Part shown: piece after piece, positions 47,340-59,300 of the stretch
Layout: each line of letters opens with the position of its first letter
Position numbering within the stretch: the stretch's first letter is position 1
DNA from: Vitellaria paradoxa
Taxonomy: Eukaryota > Streptophyta > Magnoliopsida > Ericales > Sapotaceae
Assembly (NCBI GenBank): GCA_019916065.1
Contig: CM034238.1
Location: 40,883,677-40,947,676, forward strand
DNA: 64,000 bases
Direction of reading: 5' to 3'
Position numbers and translations under genes: made by a program
Notes under the pieces: generated by a model
The model's input: the letters and a program-made list of their open reading frames with translations, nothing else
What the model was told of the DNA's origin: nothing
Databases searched by the model: none

Positions 47340-49647
47340 ACCAACTGTGTTGTGTAGAGATTTGCCTTTGGGTTTTAGCGGGCAACTTCAATGCTGTTCA
47401 ATTCATGCATGAAGGGCTGGGGGGCTACTAGCTGGCCTAAGTTTATGGACGACTTTGCTGATTGCTTGTAGAAAGCGGAACTGGATGGCCTAAGATAGAA
47501 AGGTTGGCAATTCACATGTCCAGTGGAACCATTAGAAGGAAGATCGATAAGGTGTGATCAATGAGACCTGGGGCAAACAAGTTCTTGCTCTTGGAAGCTG
47601 ACTTCCTGGCAGGGGGTGGGGGTGGTTGGAGTGTCTCCTCGTGGTAAACCAAAGATTTTTGGGCTGAGGCTCTGACTCTTGGCTCTTACTCAAAGTGCGT
47701 TGGCAGAAGAATACTAAGGGATTACAAATGTTTCAAGTTTGCAGAAGCTGTAGGGCCTCAAATATGATCCCAAAAACCTGAGCAAAGAAAAGTATTGACA
47801 ACCTCTCTGTCACATTTGCTGAAGTTGGATAGAAATTGAAGGACCTGCAACAAACTTAGAATGGGAACCCTCGTGATGGAACATCCAACAAGCTGTTAGA
47901 TGAAGCTTCCCTTCAATTTGATGATCTGAGTAAGGAGGAAGAGTCCTTATTAAAGCAGAAGTTCGGGAGTTCAGTGGTTAGAGCTGGGGGATAATAATAA
48001 TGGTTTTTTTTTTTTTTTCTTTTTCAAGAATATTAACCAGTTCAGAAATAGAAACAAAATTATTTCCAGTACAAATGATAATGAAGATATATGCAGTGAC
48101 TCAAAGGAAATTGAAGAGGAGGTAACCCAGTTTTTTCAAAACTTACTAGGCCCCCAAGGTGGACAGGCAGATTACCAGCCAGCAGGTTCAATCTTTCATC
48201 TTTAAGCAATTGCAGAATGAGGTCAGTGACTAGGATGAGGAGGCAAGCAACAGCAGAAGGTGTTAAAGAAGCATTCTTCTCCCTGAAGGAAGGCAGAGTC
48301 CCAAGGTCTGACAGGTACACAATGTTCTTTTTTTAAGAGGCTTGGGATATAGTGGGCCCTAGTATTATTGGGCCATCCTTGAGTTCTTCAGGAATTTCAA
48401 GCTCTTGCTCCAAGTTAATACGACTGCTATAACCTCTCATCCCAAAACTCCCAAACTCATCAAGCTATGAATTGGTGGTGTTTGAATGGCCAAAAAAAAC
48501 AAGTAGTATAAAGTGATAGGGGGCGAAATTTAGTTGAAAGAAGTTGGAAAGGTTGGTAAAAGTTGGGAGTTCTTTTGTGTTTTTTTGGTAAACTAAACAC
48601 CGACCCATATCTTGCTGCATACTATGTACATGTGCCTTGCCAAGATTATTGATAATAGAATTAAAGCTGACCTTCACGCAGAATTATCATAAAGGTTATA
48701 ATGGGCTGAGGTATGCAATGAAAATTGACCTACGGAAAGCTTGTGACTCAGTTAACCGGTCCTTTATCATTGCTACTCTAGTCCTGCCAAGGTTATTACT
48801 TGGATTCCAGCCTACTTAACGTCAACACAATGTCTTATGAATGTGAATGGAGAGCTTAAAGGATACTTTCCTGGTACTCCGAGGACTTGTCAGGGGATTT
48901 CATGTCTATGTATCTTTTTGTTATTGCCATAGAGGTGTTAAATGGAATCTTTGTTAAAAAGGCAGATGAAGGTGACTTTGAGTGTCATTGGAGATGTGAT
49001 ATGGAAGGAATCATCCACAATAGCTTTGTGGTGAAACAAGCCAAAGATGACTTTTGGCCAAGTTGTCAAGTTTGGTGCCTAATCCCTTGAAAAGTAAATG
49101 TTTTCTTATATGGAGTTAAGAGCCCTCCTCAAAAACGATATTCTTCAATTCTTTGCCAAGTTGTCAGGTTTGATGCCTAGTCCCTTGAAAAGTAGATGTT
49201 TTCGTATATGGAGTTTAAGGGCCCTCCTCAAAAATGATATTCTTCAATTGCTTCAAATCTAAGAAGGTTGCTTCAAATCAAAGAAGGCCACTTCCCATGT
49301 GTTATTTGGGTGTGGCCCTGATCTCAACATAACTCCAGGCTGAAGACAGTAGGCCTGTTGTTGAAAGAATTGTTCAAAAGGTAAATCATGGACCAATAGA
49401 GATTTATCTTATGTGGGAAGGCTATAGCTGATAAAATCCTTCCTCTTTTCAATGCAGGTTTATTGGGAAAGTGTGTTTGTTGTCCCTGAAAAAGTGATTA
49501 AAGGAATGAGGAAAATACTATTGAGAATCTGTATATGGTCTGGATGGACATAAAAGAATTTTTTGGGTGCAAGTTTGCACCCCTTTATTCTGTGGGTATG
49601 GGTTAGGAATAAAGAGAATAGGAGAATGGAATAGCTCTACCATTGCA

Positions 49648-49688
<41 letters not shown>
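47340..49688 (+). pseudogene. Decayed L1-type LINE with poly(A) tail
   Basis: Plus-strand translations in changing frames follow the order of a plant L1 LINE. They are an endonuclease piece (VLAGNFNAVQFMHE near 47374), a TIRRKIDKV-like piece near 47530, LQFDDLSKEEESLLKQKFGS near 47911, KNINQFRNRNKIISSTND near 48027 with EIEEEVTQFFQNLLGP after it, ADLHAELS-type and MKIDLRKACDSVN near 48724 (RT). Many stops and frameshifts are present. A poly-A run of about 38 bases (49650-49688) is consistent with the 3' end, though LINE-like sequence may continue to about 49990. A small MITE splits it at 48477-48601. Confidence 0.75.
48477..48601. mobile_element. MITE inserted in the LINE remnant
   Basis: Ends GGTGTTTGAATGGCC and GGTAAACTAAACACC are inverted. 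The interior contains AAGTTGGAAAGGTTGGTAAA. LINE similarity is found on both sides (a PKTPKL-like stretch before, LAKIIDNRIKADLHAE after). 125 bp. Confidence 0.65.
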
Positions 49689-49690
<2 letters not shown>

Positions 49691-50072
49691 TTGGAATCTT
49701 GTTGTAGCTTCCGAGCAGCCCCTTTAGGCTAAATGGTCAGAACAACCTGCTTAAAGATGGGAAATTGTTCGCCAAATTTGTGATCGTGTTCCAAACCTCT
49801 CTGCCTTTCAGTGCTAGTCTGCTTAGTTGAACTTCTTTTGCGATGGCTATACTGTAGTCTACTTAGCCGAACTTCTCTTATAATGACTAGTAGTTAGCTA
49901 TTGAGTCTCCACGTAGATGTAGAGCCTAGGGTAGTCCCTGTGGATTCTATTTTGTTTTCTTTTAATATATTTACCTTTTCTAAAAAGAAAAAAAATGAAT
50001 TTAATACTCTAAATTTCATGGTACCTCCACATTATATTAGTTACTACGGCAAACTATACAAAAGTCACATTC

Positions 50073-50110
<38 letters not shown>

Positions 50111-50335
50111 TCGTCTGTGAAAGTCAGGGTTCAAGAAAGTAACCAAATCCGTGTTCCACAAACATGATTGAAATTGAAGCATGAACAAGAGACGGTGTGT
50201 AGCAAATTGCAGTAGCAAAATATATTTTGCTCAAACATAATACGAAGGCTGACCAATGTGCGACAGTCTTTGGACGCTTTTGAAGTTGTAACATAAATAA
50301 ACCCATGAGAAGCATGAATGGGAAACCCTGGCTTC
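49689..50335. other. LINE tail or gene-free flank and FAAH 3' region
   Basis: From 49689 to about 49990 is non-coding sequence that may be part of the LINE 3' end. A (CT)n tract lies at 50073-50110. The stretch 50120-50335 lies just past the FAAH stop codon on the minus strand and is probably its 3'UTR. Confidence 0.45.
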
Positions 50336-53300
50336 TCAGTTTCCCTTTAAAATATCGTAAAATGACACAGGCCTCTTCTTAGGCTCAGGACAGATATCCT
50401 GGAAACAAGAAGACAAGTCTTAAATTAGTAATCTAATTACCAATTCAGAAAAATGAATTTAGTTACAGGCAATCTGGAAGTCATGCCCTCCATATTTGCT
50501 CTGTGCACGAAATAATTATACATACATTTAACATACAAAGTGCGTCACGAATGACTTATTAAATATCACGACTGGCATGTGTTTTCATAGTGCCTGTTTG
50601 GAATGCCAAATTTTGAATTGTTAGGTATTTGATGTGTTTCTTGAAAAGTGTAAAAAAGAAAAAAAAAAGTTGGTAAAAAAAAAAAAAAACAGAGAAGGTT
50701 GGTAAAGTTGGTGTGCAAAAGTTGGAAAAATTTGAAGAAAATTGAAGATTTTTATCCAAATTTGGCACTCCAAATGCACACTAAATAAATATTTAAATTT
50801 ATTAATTAATTATTATTTTCATATTACAAATATCATTTATCACTCAATATAACAATTCTTTATCTAAATTGGATTGTTATCCAGTAAAATTTACCTAATC
50901 AATCATTATCACTTAATTAATTAATTAAATTTTCATCTTATATGTTTTACACAAATGATCACTTAATAAGGTGACATAATTAATAACTAAAAAGAAAATA
51001 ATTATACGTTTTATTTATTTATTACTTATGATTATTTATTTAACGGGGTTAACCACCTTTTTGCTGCAATATAATTTAGTAAAAGATTGATTTTCTGAAG
51101 TTATTATTGATATCAAGTCCAATTAAGTATTAAAATAACAAAGGCTTATCACTTGCACCACAATATAATAATATGTTCAAGTTAAATATAGTATGCGTTT
51201 ATAGTGGGTGTTTGGTTGACAAAAAATGGGGGCAAAAAAAGTACAATAAAAGTAGAAAAATGTGACATAAAGGTGAAATGTGAAAAATTTTGATTGGAGA
51301 AAAGTACAAAAAGTAGTTAAAGATGATAAGTTTTGGTAGTTTTTGATGGTGCCAAACAGGGCCATAGTGCCAAATTTGGCAACAAAACCTTCAACTTTCT
51401 CTAATTTTTTTCAGTTTTCTTCACACCAACTTTCTTCAAACTTTCTATAATTCTCTCTATGTTTTTTTCAACTTTTTACAATTTTCGAGGAACACACCAA
51501 ACACTTAATAATTCTAATTTGCTTACTTTTTATTTTTGTTTTTTGCTAAAATTTAGCACTCCAGACAGGCACATATTTGAAAAATTCATGCAATCAAACC
51601 TGCTTGATCACTAGTATTTATATATATATATATATATATATACCTCTACAGCAGCAGCCAAGCGTAGAATTGTAGCTTCAGCCCACGGACGGCCTATCAC
51701 TTGTAAACCTATGGTAGTCCCTCCTTATCATACCCAACCTGACCATTGAATTTTTTTCATAGAAGAATCAGATTTCGTGCGCATAGAATAATCTAAAGCA
51801 GTGGCAAGTGAAGCGATACATCCATTGGAACCGACCAACAGCGAATACTTTTTAACAATTGCATTGTTCAAAAAAAGAAAATTACTGAATTTCCATGTCA
51901 CTTGCTTTGAGTACAAGGAACAACTCAAAGCATCCAATATTCCAATGCAACAGGGAAATTCTATGGTATTGAACTAACGGTTTTTGGTACAGTATCGAAA
52001 AGTAAATGTTGATCAGAAAATATATAAATTTAGTCACACTTGATGATAAAAAATGTCGGGTTGAATGATAAATTAAATGCTAACAGCCATTTCTAAATTG
52101 TATCGTATCGACATATAAATTTAGCCTATTTACACGCATTACATTCATTAGTAAAGACAAAATCCTGACTGCGGGTTCTATTACGACTTTTTATACGAAA
52201 ACCTCTATTGTTGCTTATTATTTTACTTAAAATAACATATATTTTATTCAACTCTCTATATTGTCCTCGTTTTCCATATAAGTAGTTAAAATTTATTTTA
52301 GTACAGTACCCAAAACCACTCACTTCAGTACCATAGCCATTCCCAATTGCAACAAGTCAACTGCATAGGGATCAAAAAGAATGGGAGAAGAACACCGAAC
52401 ATACATCTCTAGCCATGACTTTTATTTCCATTTTTCAGCTTAGCAAGTGCACTTGGATTTATTTTTACTTCTAACTTTAAACCTACCGACCTCTATACCA
52501 GAATCCAGATTTTAACATTGTTGAATGCTTTGTAATCTAATGCCAGGGGCAAAGATGCTTATTACTTACAGGGACAGAAATGGCTGGGAATCCAAGAAGA
52601 TTTGGTGCTACGACAAATCGCATTAGATTACCTGCAATAAGGCCACAAGCACAATTTATTATGAATAGAATAAAATCATGCTTTCGATTTTCATTTCTGG
52701 ATCTCTGTTGAAAGATCAGAAGGTTTCAAATCGAACCTTTTTCTTTTCAGATGATATTTATGTTTTTCTACCATTTTTTGGTTGATTTCTCTGTCAAGAA
52801 CTGGCGTAATGCCAGTTACGGTGTAATTGCCGCTACACAACTTGTAACGTGGTGTTACCATTTTGGAGTTTGCCGATTCCATTACGTAACAAGCTTTTCC
52901 GTTACGTAATGGCATTTTTTTTAACACCATAATCACAAAGAACCAAAGAGCACTTAAAATTAAATAATAAGATATAAACATATGAATGTACATTTATTTA
53001 ACTCTCTCTCTCTCTCTCTCTCTCTAAAAGTAAATTAGGAATTTTAAGATCTAAACTTATAATTTGTTTTAAGTACATAGATGAACAATAATTTTTTTTT
53101 AATATAAGAGTCAATAAATAGATTTTTTTCATTTAAATATATAAAAATATAAATTTATTAATTAATGTGTCCCTGTCGTATTGTTTTATATGATATTTCA
53201 AAGCTAAAGTATAATGTGTGCCATGTCACATTCCGTATCGCATTTGTATCTGTGCTTCTTAAGTTATAAACTAGTAATGGAGGACATTAACGGCAGCAAC

Positions 53301-56300
53301 AACCAAATTGCATAAGCTAAAGAAATAGGCCAGGATACCACAGTGCCAAGGTCTAGAGGCCCATGGCAATGCGATCAACCCGAAGCCCTTGCGTTTGACT
53401 GAAACTAACTTGTTTTGCATCAAACCATCCTTATACCCCCGCTGTTGCCCTTTTTTGCATCACATGTTGAATTCATCAAAAGTGATTGTAGAAGGCATTC
53501 TTATAAAGACAATCAGGTTCAGATAAGTGATGTATCTTTCCCATAATGCTAATTAAGGATGATAATCAACTCACCTGTTACTTGAAAGTTTGTCTCCCCA
53601 ACTTTAAGAGACTCAAGAGGTATTACGGGTGCTGTCATGCTGGTAAATAAGAGAAAACCATCTCACTTATAATTTGCTCAAAATATTTTCTTGCATCATA
53701 ATAAAAAAATATTTATATTAATGTGGACTTATATGTACATATATAAACGAATGGGGATTGCTGGTATCCTCTATAGTGAAGTACATCATGAGGCTTCATT
53801 AATTTTTTTAATGAACATTACTGCCAAAGTAAGTTTTTAAGCAGGTAAGCTTGTCATACCCAGTTGTTGGGGTCACTATGACATCAACCTTCTTGAAGAT
53901 CTCCATGAGGTGGTACATTACCCTTCGCCTGTAATAAACAAAATAAAACTGAAATAGACAGCCTATGAAATAAACAACGTTCCAACTTACTAGTAATCTT
54001 GAATTTTCCATTAGTCAAAATCTAGACAAAATGCTTTTCTACAAATTTTATGCACAGCATGTCACAACCAAGTGTAGCATCATCTGGTACAATTACCAAC
54101 AAATAATAACGATATAATTGGGCTGAGTATAATGCAAACAAGATCCAATAAAAGTGCAGGAAGAAAGAGGTGGGGGATGAATCAACAAAGGCAGACTAAG
54201 AAGAAAAGGACTTTGTTTTCAAGTCCATGAATGAAATATTACAATATTGTTATACTGTTGGTATAATAGGGTTCCAATGTTACAGACCAATCTGTGGGAT
54301 CAAAAATCGCATCCATATTATATATATATATATTTTGATGAATAAATGAAATTTTTATAATAATGGCTTTAAGAGAATGCCTGCCACAAAACAATGCAAA
54401 ATCTGTCTTGCTATAGGCTCATAAATTTCACAAAAATACAAAAACAACTACACGAGTGTATATCCCGCTCTACTTCCCCCCTCCCCCCTAGGGGACGGGG
54501 CCCCGCTTTCACCTAGCCATACAAATAAGAAACCAAAAAGCTCTTTATCCTAAAATTGGTGTCTCCATTCCTTAAAGCTTCTTCTATTTCTTTCTTTTCA
54601 CACAATACAAAAAAACAATGGCCGGGGTTTTTTTTCCAAGCCTCTCTATTGCCCAGTTGAGCTTGCACCCTCACCAGGACGTTAGGAAGCTCCAACCTCT
54701 GTAGGGACTGTCTACTTCATCCCAAACTTGGAAAGCATGGATCCCAAAGTTCTTTGTCATGACAGTGGATAAAAAAATGACCAATGGATTCCTCTTGAGC
54801 CTTGCATAAAATGCATTTGTTTATCAAGACATGCCCCCTTCATCATAGGTTATCAATGGTAAGAATCTTCCTCGTAGTCACGCATCATACAAAGAAAGCT
54901 ATTTTAGGTGTTACTCCCTGGTTCCATATTTTGTTTCAAGGAAAGTCCCCCCTCCTCTCTTCCAACTAACTCCTTGTAATACTATCTCACTTGAAACTCC
55001 ACCGCCCACAAAACTGAGGTCTTTCTTCTCCTCTGTCGAGGATGTATACAATAACTCCAGCAACTGAGTAAAACTCTCCAACTCTCAATCTTGCAAATTT
55101 TCTCTTCAAAGTTACTTGTCGGGGTGGACATGGGTGGGTTGGACTGGGTTCAGGCTTGGCTCATTCGGATCGAGTCTTTGAGCACTGGGCCCAAGCTCGA
55201 CCCAGCCTAATACTGGGCTGAAATTGTGAACCTAAGCTTGTCCATTATTGAAAAATTAAAACCCTAGCCCGTTCATTGGGCCGGAAGATAAAATATTTAA
55301 AAATATAAAAATCATACAAAAAGGGTCAATAACTTGTTCATTATATAAAATAGATACAAACAACTAAACTAACTAATTAAAGAAATAAATAAATAAACAA
55401 AATTATTTTTTACTAGTTCTTTTTTTTTTGTCCCTCATCATGTTTTAAAAATAATGACCTACATATAACTGACTGAAGAGATGTAACGCCGATTCGCCAA
55501 CGAGATTAGAAGGTGTTGGGAAGAGTGAGTGAGAGATACTGACAAGAGAGAGAGACGAAGAAGAGAAAAGAGAGAAGAGAGAAGAAAAGCAAAGGCTGAA
55601 GAGATAAAAAAGAGAAATGAAGAAGAGAGTGAGAGATGTAGAGTTTGTATTACACGCTACGAAGAGAGGAAGAGAGGCTAAGTGTTTAGGCTAGGGTTTG
55701 CAGGGGAAGAAAGGAAGAGCGGAGCTAGGGTTTGTGAGTTGGGGGGTGTGAGGTTTTTAGCTAACTCATTTATTAACTTCGGGCCGGGGTGGGCTACGAT
55801 ACTTGAACCCAAACCCAACCCAAAAATAGATCGGGCATTAAAAATTGGCCCAACCCAGCCCTATGGACTAAATTCCCAAATCCAAATCCAAATCCAAACC
55901 CAAACCCAAACCCAAACCCTACAAATATTGGATTCGGCTGGGCGAGTTCTTTGGGCCACTTGGCCGGTGTCCACCCATAGTTACATGACATCCCTCATAC
56001 TAACCTTGAGATACCCTGCACTTCTGTACTATTGCTTCTTTATTAGTTAGCACATTATATATATCAGGAAATAAGTCCATAAGTCTTCCTTTCGCCTTTT
56101 ATTTGTGCTCCCAAAAATGGATCCTCTCCCCCTTCTCATTTTCTGTAGCAAATTTCTCTCAACCCTTGGTCACTAGTTCGTGATATACATAATGTCTTTC
56201 TATAAACTTGCCCTGTGTAACCCCATACTATTCTTTAAGTTCCAGCTACCCTATTCCTCCTCAAACTGGGAAGCTATTACTTTCTACCACCATCTATTCG

Positions 56301-59300
56301 CTTCTTTGGCCTATTTCTAGAGCCAATTTCATGGAAGTGCATCATTGAACTTTCTCAAGTTTCTAATCCCAATACCCCCTTCTAACATGGGTCAACAAAC
56401 TGTCTTCCAATTTACCAAGTGATATGAGCATCATCCCCCTTGGCTTCACACAAAAAATCCTTTGAAGTTTTTCCAAATGCTTCATCACAAATATTGGCGT
56501 CGTGAACAAGGACATGAAATAAGTGGGCGAACTCAAAACGTTGCATAAGGGTAACTCTGACTCCCCTTGATAGATTTTTTTGCTTCCATTTTGCAAGTGT
56601 GCCCTGGAATCTCTCTCTCACATTGTCCTATACTTTCTTAGCCTTGAAACTTGCTCCTAAAGGAAGGCCCAAGTAGGAAGAAAGAAGACTACTAACTTTG
56701 CAATCCATCAATGCAGTTGATGCTTCAATATTCTCCACCTCTCCAACCGAATTGATCTAAGATTTCTTTAGGTTAATCTTCAATCCTGGTATAACTTCAA
56801 AACATAGTAAACACACCTCAAATGATCCAACTGAAGAGCTTCAATCCCACAAAATATCACAGTCATTTGCAGAGACCAAATGAGATATCTCCTTGGGTGC
56901 CTATCTTCTACAACCCCTAAGAACCCCTCAATAAAACCTTCCCTCCACGGCCCTGGCTAACATTTTATAAAGTCTACATGACCAAGATAAATAACAGTGG
57001 GGACAAAGGATCCTCTTGCCTAAGCCCCCCTGAGGACGCAAAAAAGCCTTTAGGGAATCAATTAATGAGCACTGAAAATTTCACGCTAATAATTCACCAA
57101 CGAATCTCTTCCTCCCCTTCGCCACGAAGCATGCAATCCATGATGTGAAACAAGAACTCCCAGTTTATATGATTGTAGGTTTTCACTAAAGCTAGCCTGC
57201 ATATCACCCCTAGACTCCTATTCTTCAATCTCATATCCAACACCTCATTAGCCACCAACATTGCATCTAAAATTTGATTTCCCTCCACAAAAGCATTTTG
57301 AGACTGAAATTAGTTGACTCAAATTCTTCTTTAGCCTATTAACCAAGACTTTCACAATGATTTTGTATAAACTACCTACCAGGTTAATAGGTTTAAAGTC
57401 CCCCAAATTCGAGGCCTCCCTTTTCTTTGGGATGAGAGCAATAAAATTCAGGTTCAAACTCTTCACGAACTTTTCATTTGATGAAATTCCTCAGCATTAT
57501 TGGAAAAAGCTAAAGACCTCCCATCTGGACCTAAGGCCTTGTACCTAGTGAGGTTTTTTAAGAGCCATCTGTACCATTCCTCAGTAAATGGAGCTTCCAA
57601 TCCTTCCTTTTCTTGCTTAGAAAGCTGGCCAAACTCCAAATGGTCCAGTCTTGGCCTTTTCATCTCTTCTTCCATGAAAAGATTATTGTAGAAGTCCAAG
57701 ATGATGTTCTTGATCTGTTCATGCTGGTCCAACTGCTTGCTATCCACGGCTAGCTTATTAATTAGGGATGTCAACAGAACAAGTATGGGGAGGGGATCCC
57801 CATCCCCATCCCTGTCCCCGCCCTCATCTCTATTAAGAAATAACATCCTTCCCACATCCTCACGCCTACCTAGATGTGGGTTCCCCATCCCTATCCCCGC
57901 CCCCATTTAAAAATACAAATTATTTATATAATCAAAAGAATGTAATTAATTATTAAAAATAAAAATTATAAATATTTTAAATTAAACAATATTATTTAAT
58001 ATTATTAGAAATAAAAATTACACATATTTTAAATCAAATAATGATATTAACATAATACTATTATATAAATATAATTAACATATAAATCAATATGTAAACG
58101 GGGATAGGGTGGGGTGGGTTGGAGACTAACATCTTCATCCTTGTAAAGAGTATCTCTATACCATCTCCGAACAAAGTGTGTAATGCAGGTACTGTCAGAG
58201 ATGGGTATTTTTGCCATCCATATTCTCAATGAAATTGTTTTGTATGTGCATTTTCCATTCTGTGGAAGAACTTCGTGTTGTTGTCTCTGTTTTTCAGCCA
58301 CAAGACTTGACATTGATTGATCTCCTCAATATTGGCTGATCTACTGAACTCCTAAATGTTCCTTTCCCTACGCTTCCTTAATTTTTCTCTTCCAATTCTC
58401 TAACCTTCGTGACTAGAGTTGCCTTCTACACCTCGGCACTTTAGATCAAGTGAGCTTTTTGAAATGGTTGGCATTCCCTTAATGCCTTTCCAATAAAATT
58501 GTTTCATTTATCTTTTAAAAAAAAAAAACTAAAAATTTTAAAATCTATAAAGTGGGTTCGATCATATGTAAGGTTATCTTTAAGGATTTAAAAATTTGCA
58601 GCTTAGATAACCAGTTACAATTATAAATTGCAAATATGCACAATAACAGTAAACAGAGACGACAAGCATCACCGAGACTGAATTGTTATCTAAACCATGC
58701 AAATACTAATCCACTGGATGAAACAAGAACCTACAGTATCATTACATATTTCAGCTTCCTTAATGAACTTCCCATTTTATGCTAGGAAAAAAAACAAAAC
58801 TATCAATGCACACTTTAATTGCATAGACATGAAAATTGAGTCACAAAGCAGTAAGAGAAACTTCATATCAAGGAAAGTTTCAAAATCTTTTTATAGTATC
58901 ATCATTATCATTTTGAGCAAAACCCAAAAACAATGTTGTTATTTGCACGCATTTCATTATGCTCAATCTTCCCATTCAAAGGGAGATCTTCCATTAGTTA
59001 GTGATCTTAGTATTCTCCCTACAAACTAATGAAGTAAAGAACGGGAAAAAAAATCACCCGTCTACATCAGAAAATAATGTACATTCTTCCATTAGTTTTG
59101 CTAAATCTACCCATTCAAAGCCATGTCTTCCATTAGTTTGTTACCTCTCTGGCCTAGTATTCTTCCTGAGGACTTGGGAAGAAAAAAACAAAAGAAATAA
59201 AAAGAAAAATCTGATCTACATAGCATACTAGATTTTAAATATATAAGATTATGAAGTGTTGATATCTCACTTCAGGCAAACTAACCATTATTAATAGCTC

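Larger units (their letters stand above)
54480..58480 (-). pseudogene. Decayed L1-type LINE inside a FAAH intron
   Basis: Minus-strand fragments lie in LINE order. They are an ..QIKNIILDFYNNLF and KALGPDGRS region (57800-57500), LNLNFIALIPKKREASNLGD and KPINLVGSLYKIIVKVLVNR of RT (57460-57320), a KTYNHINWEFLFHIMDCML segment (57180-57120), LEKLQRIFCVKPRG-type sequence (about 56480-56430), and a zinc-knuckle-like CILCKAQEESIGHFFIHC (about 54815-54760). Stops and shifts are frequent. It has the same orientation as FAAH. Two younger elements interrupt it. Confidence 0.78.

Noticed and set aside
55874..55919. Interstitial telomere repeat
   Set aside because: Units are CCCAAA/TCCAAA hexamers, not CCCTAAA, and lie inside a bounded hAT-like element.
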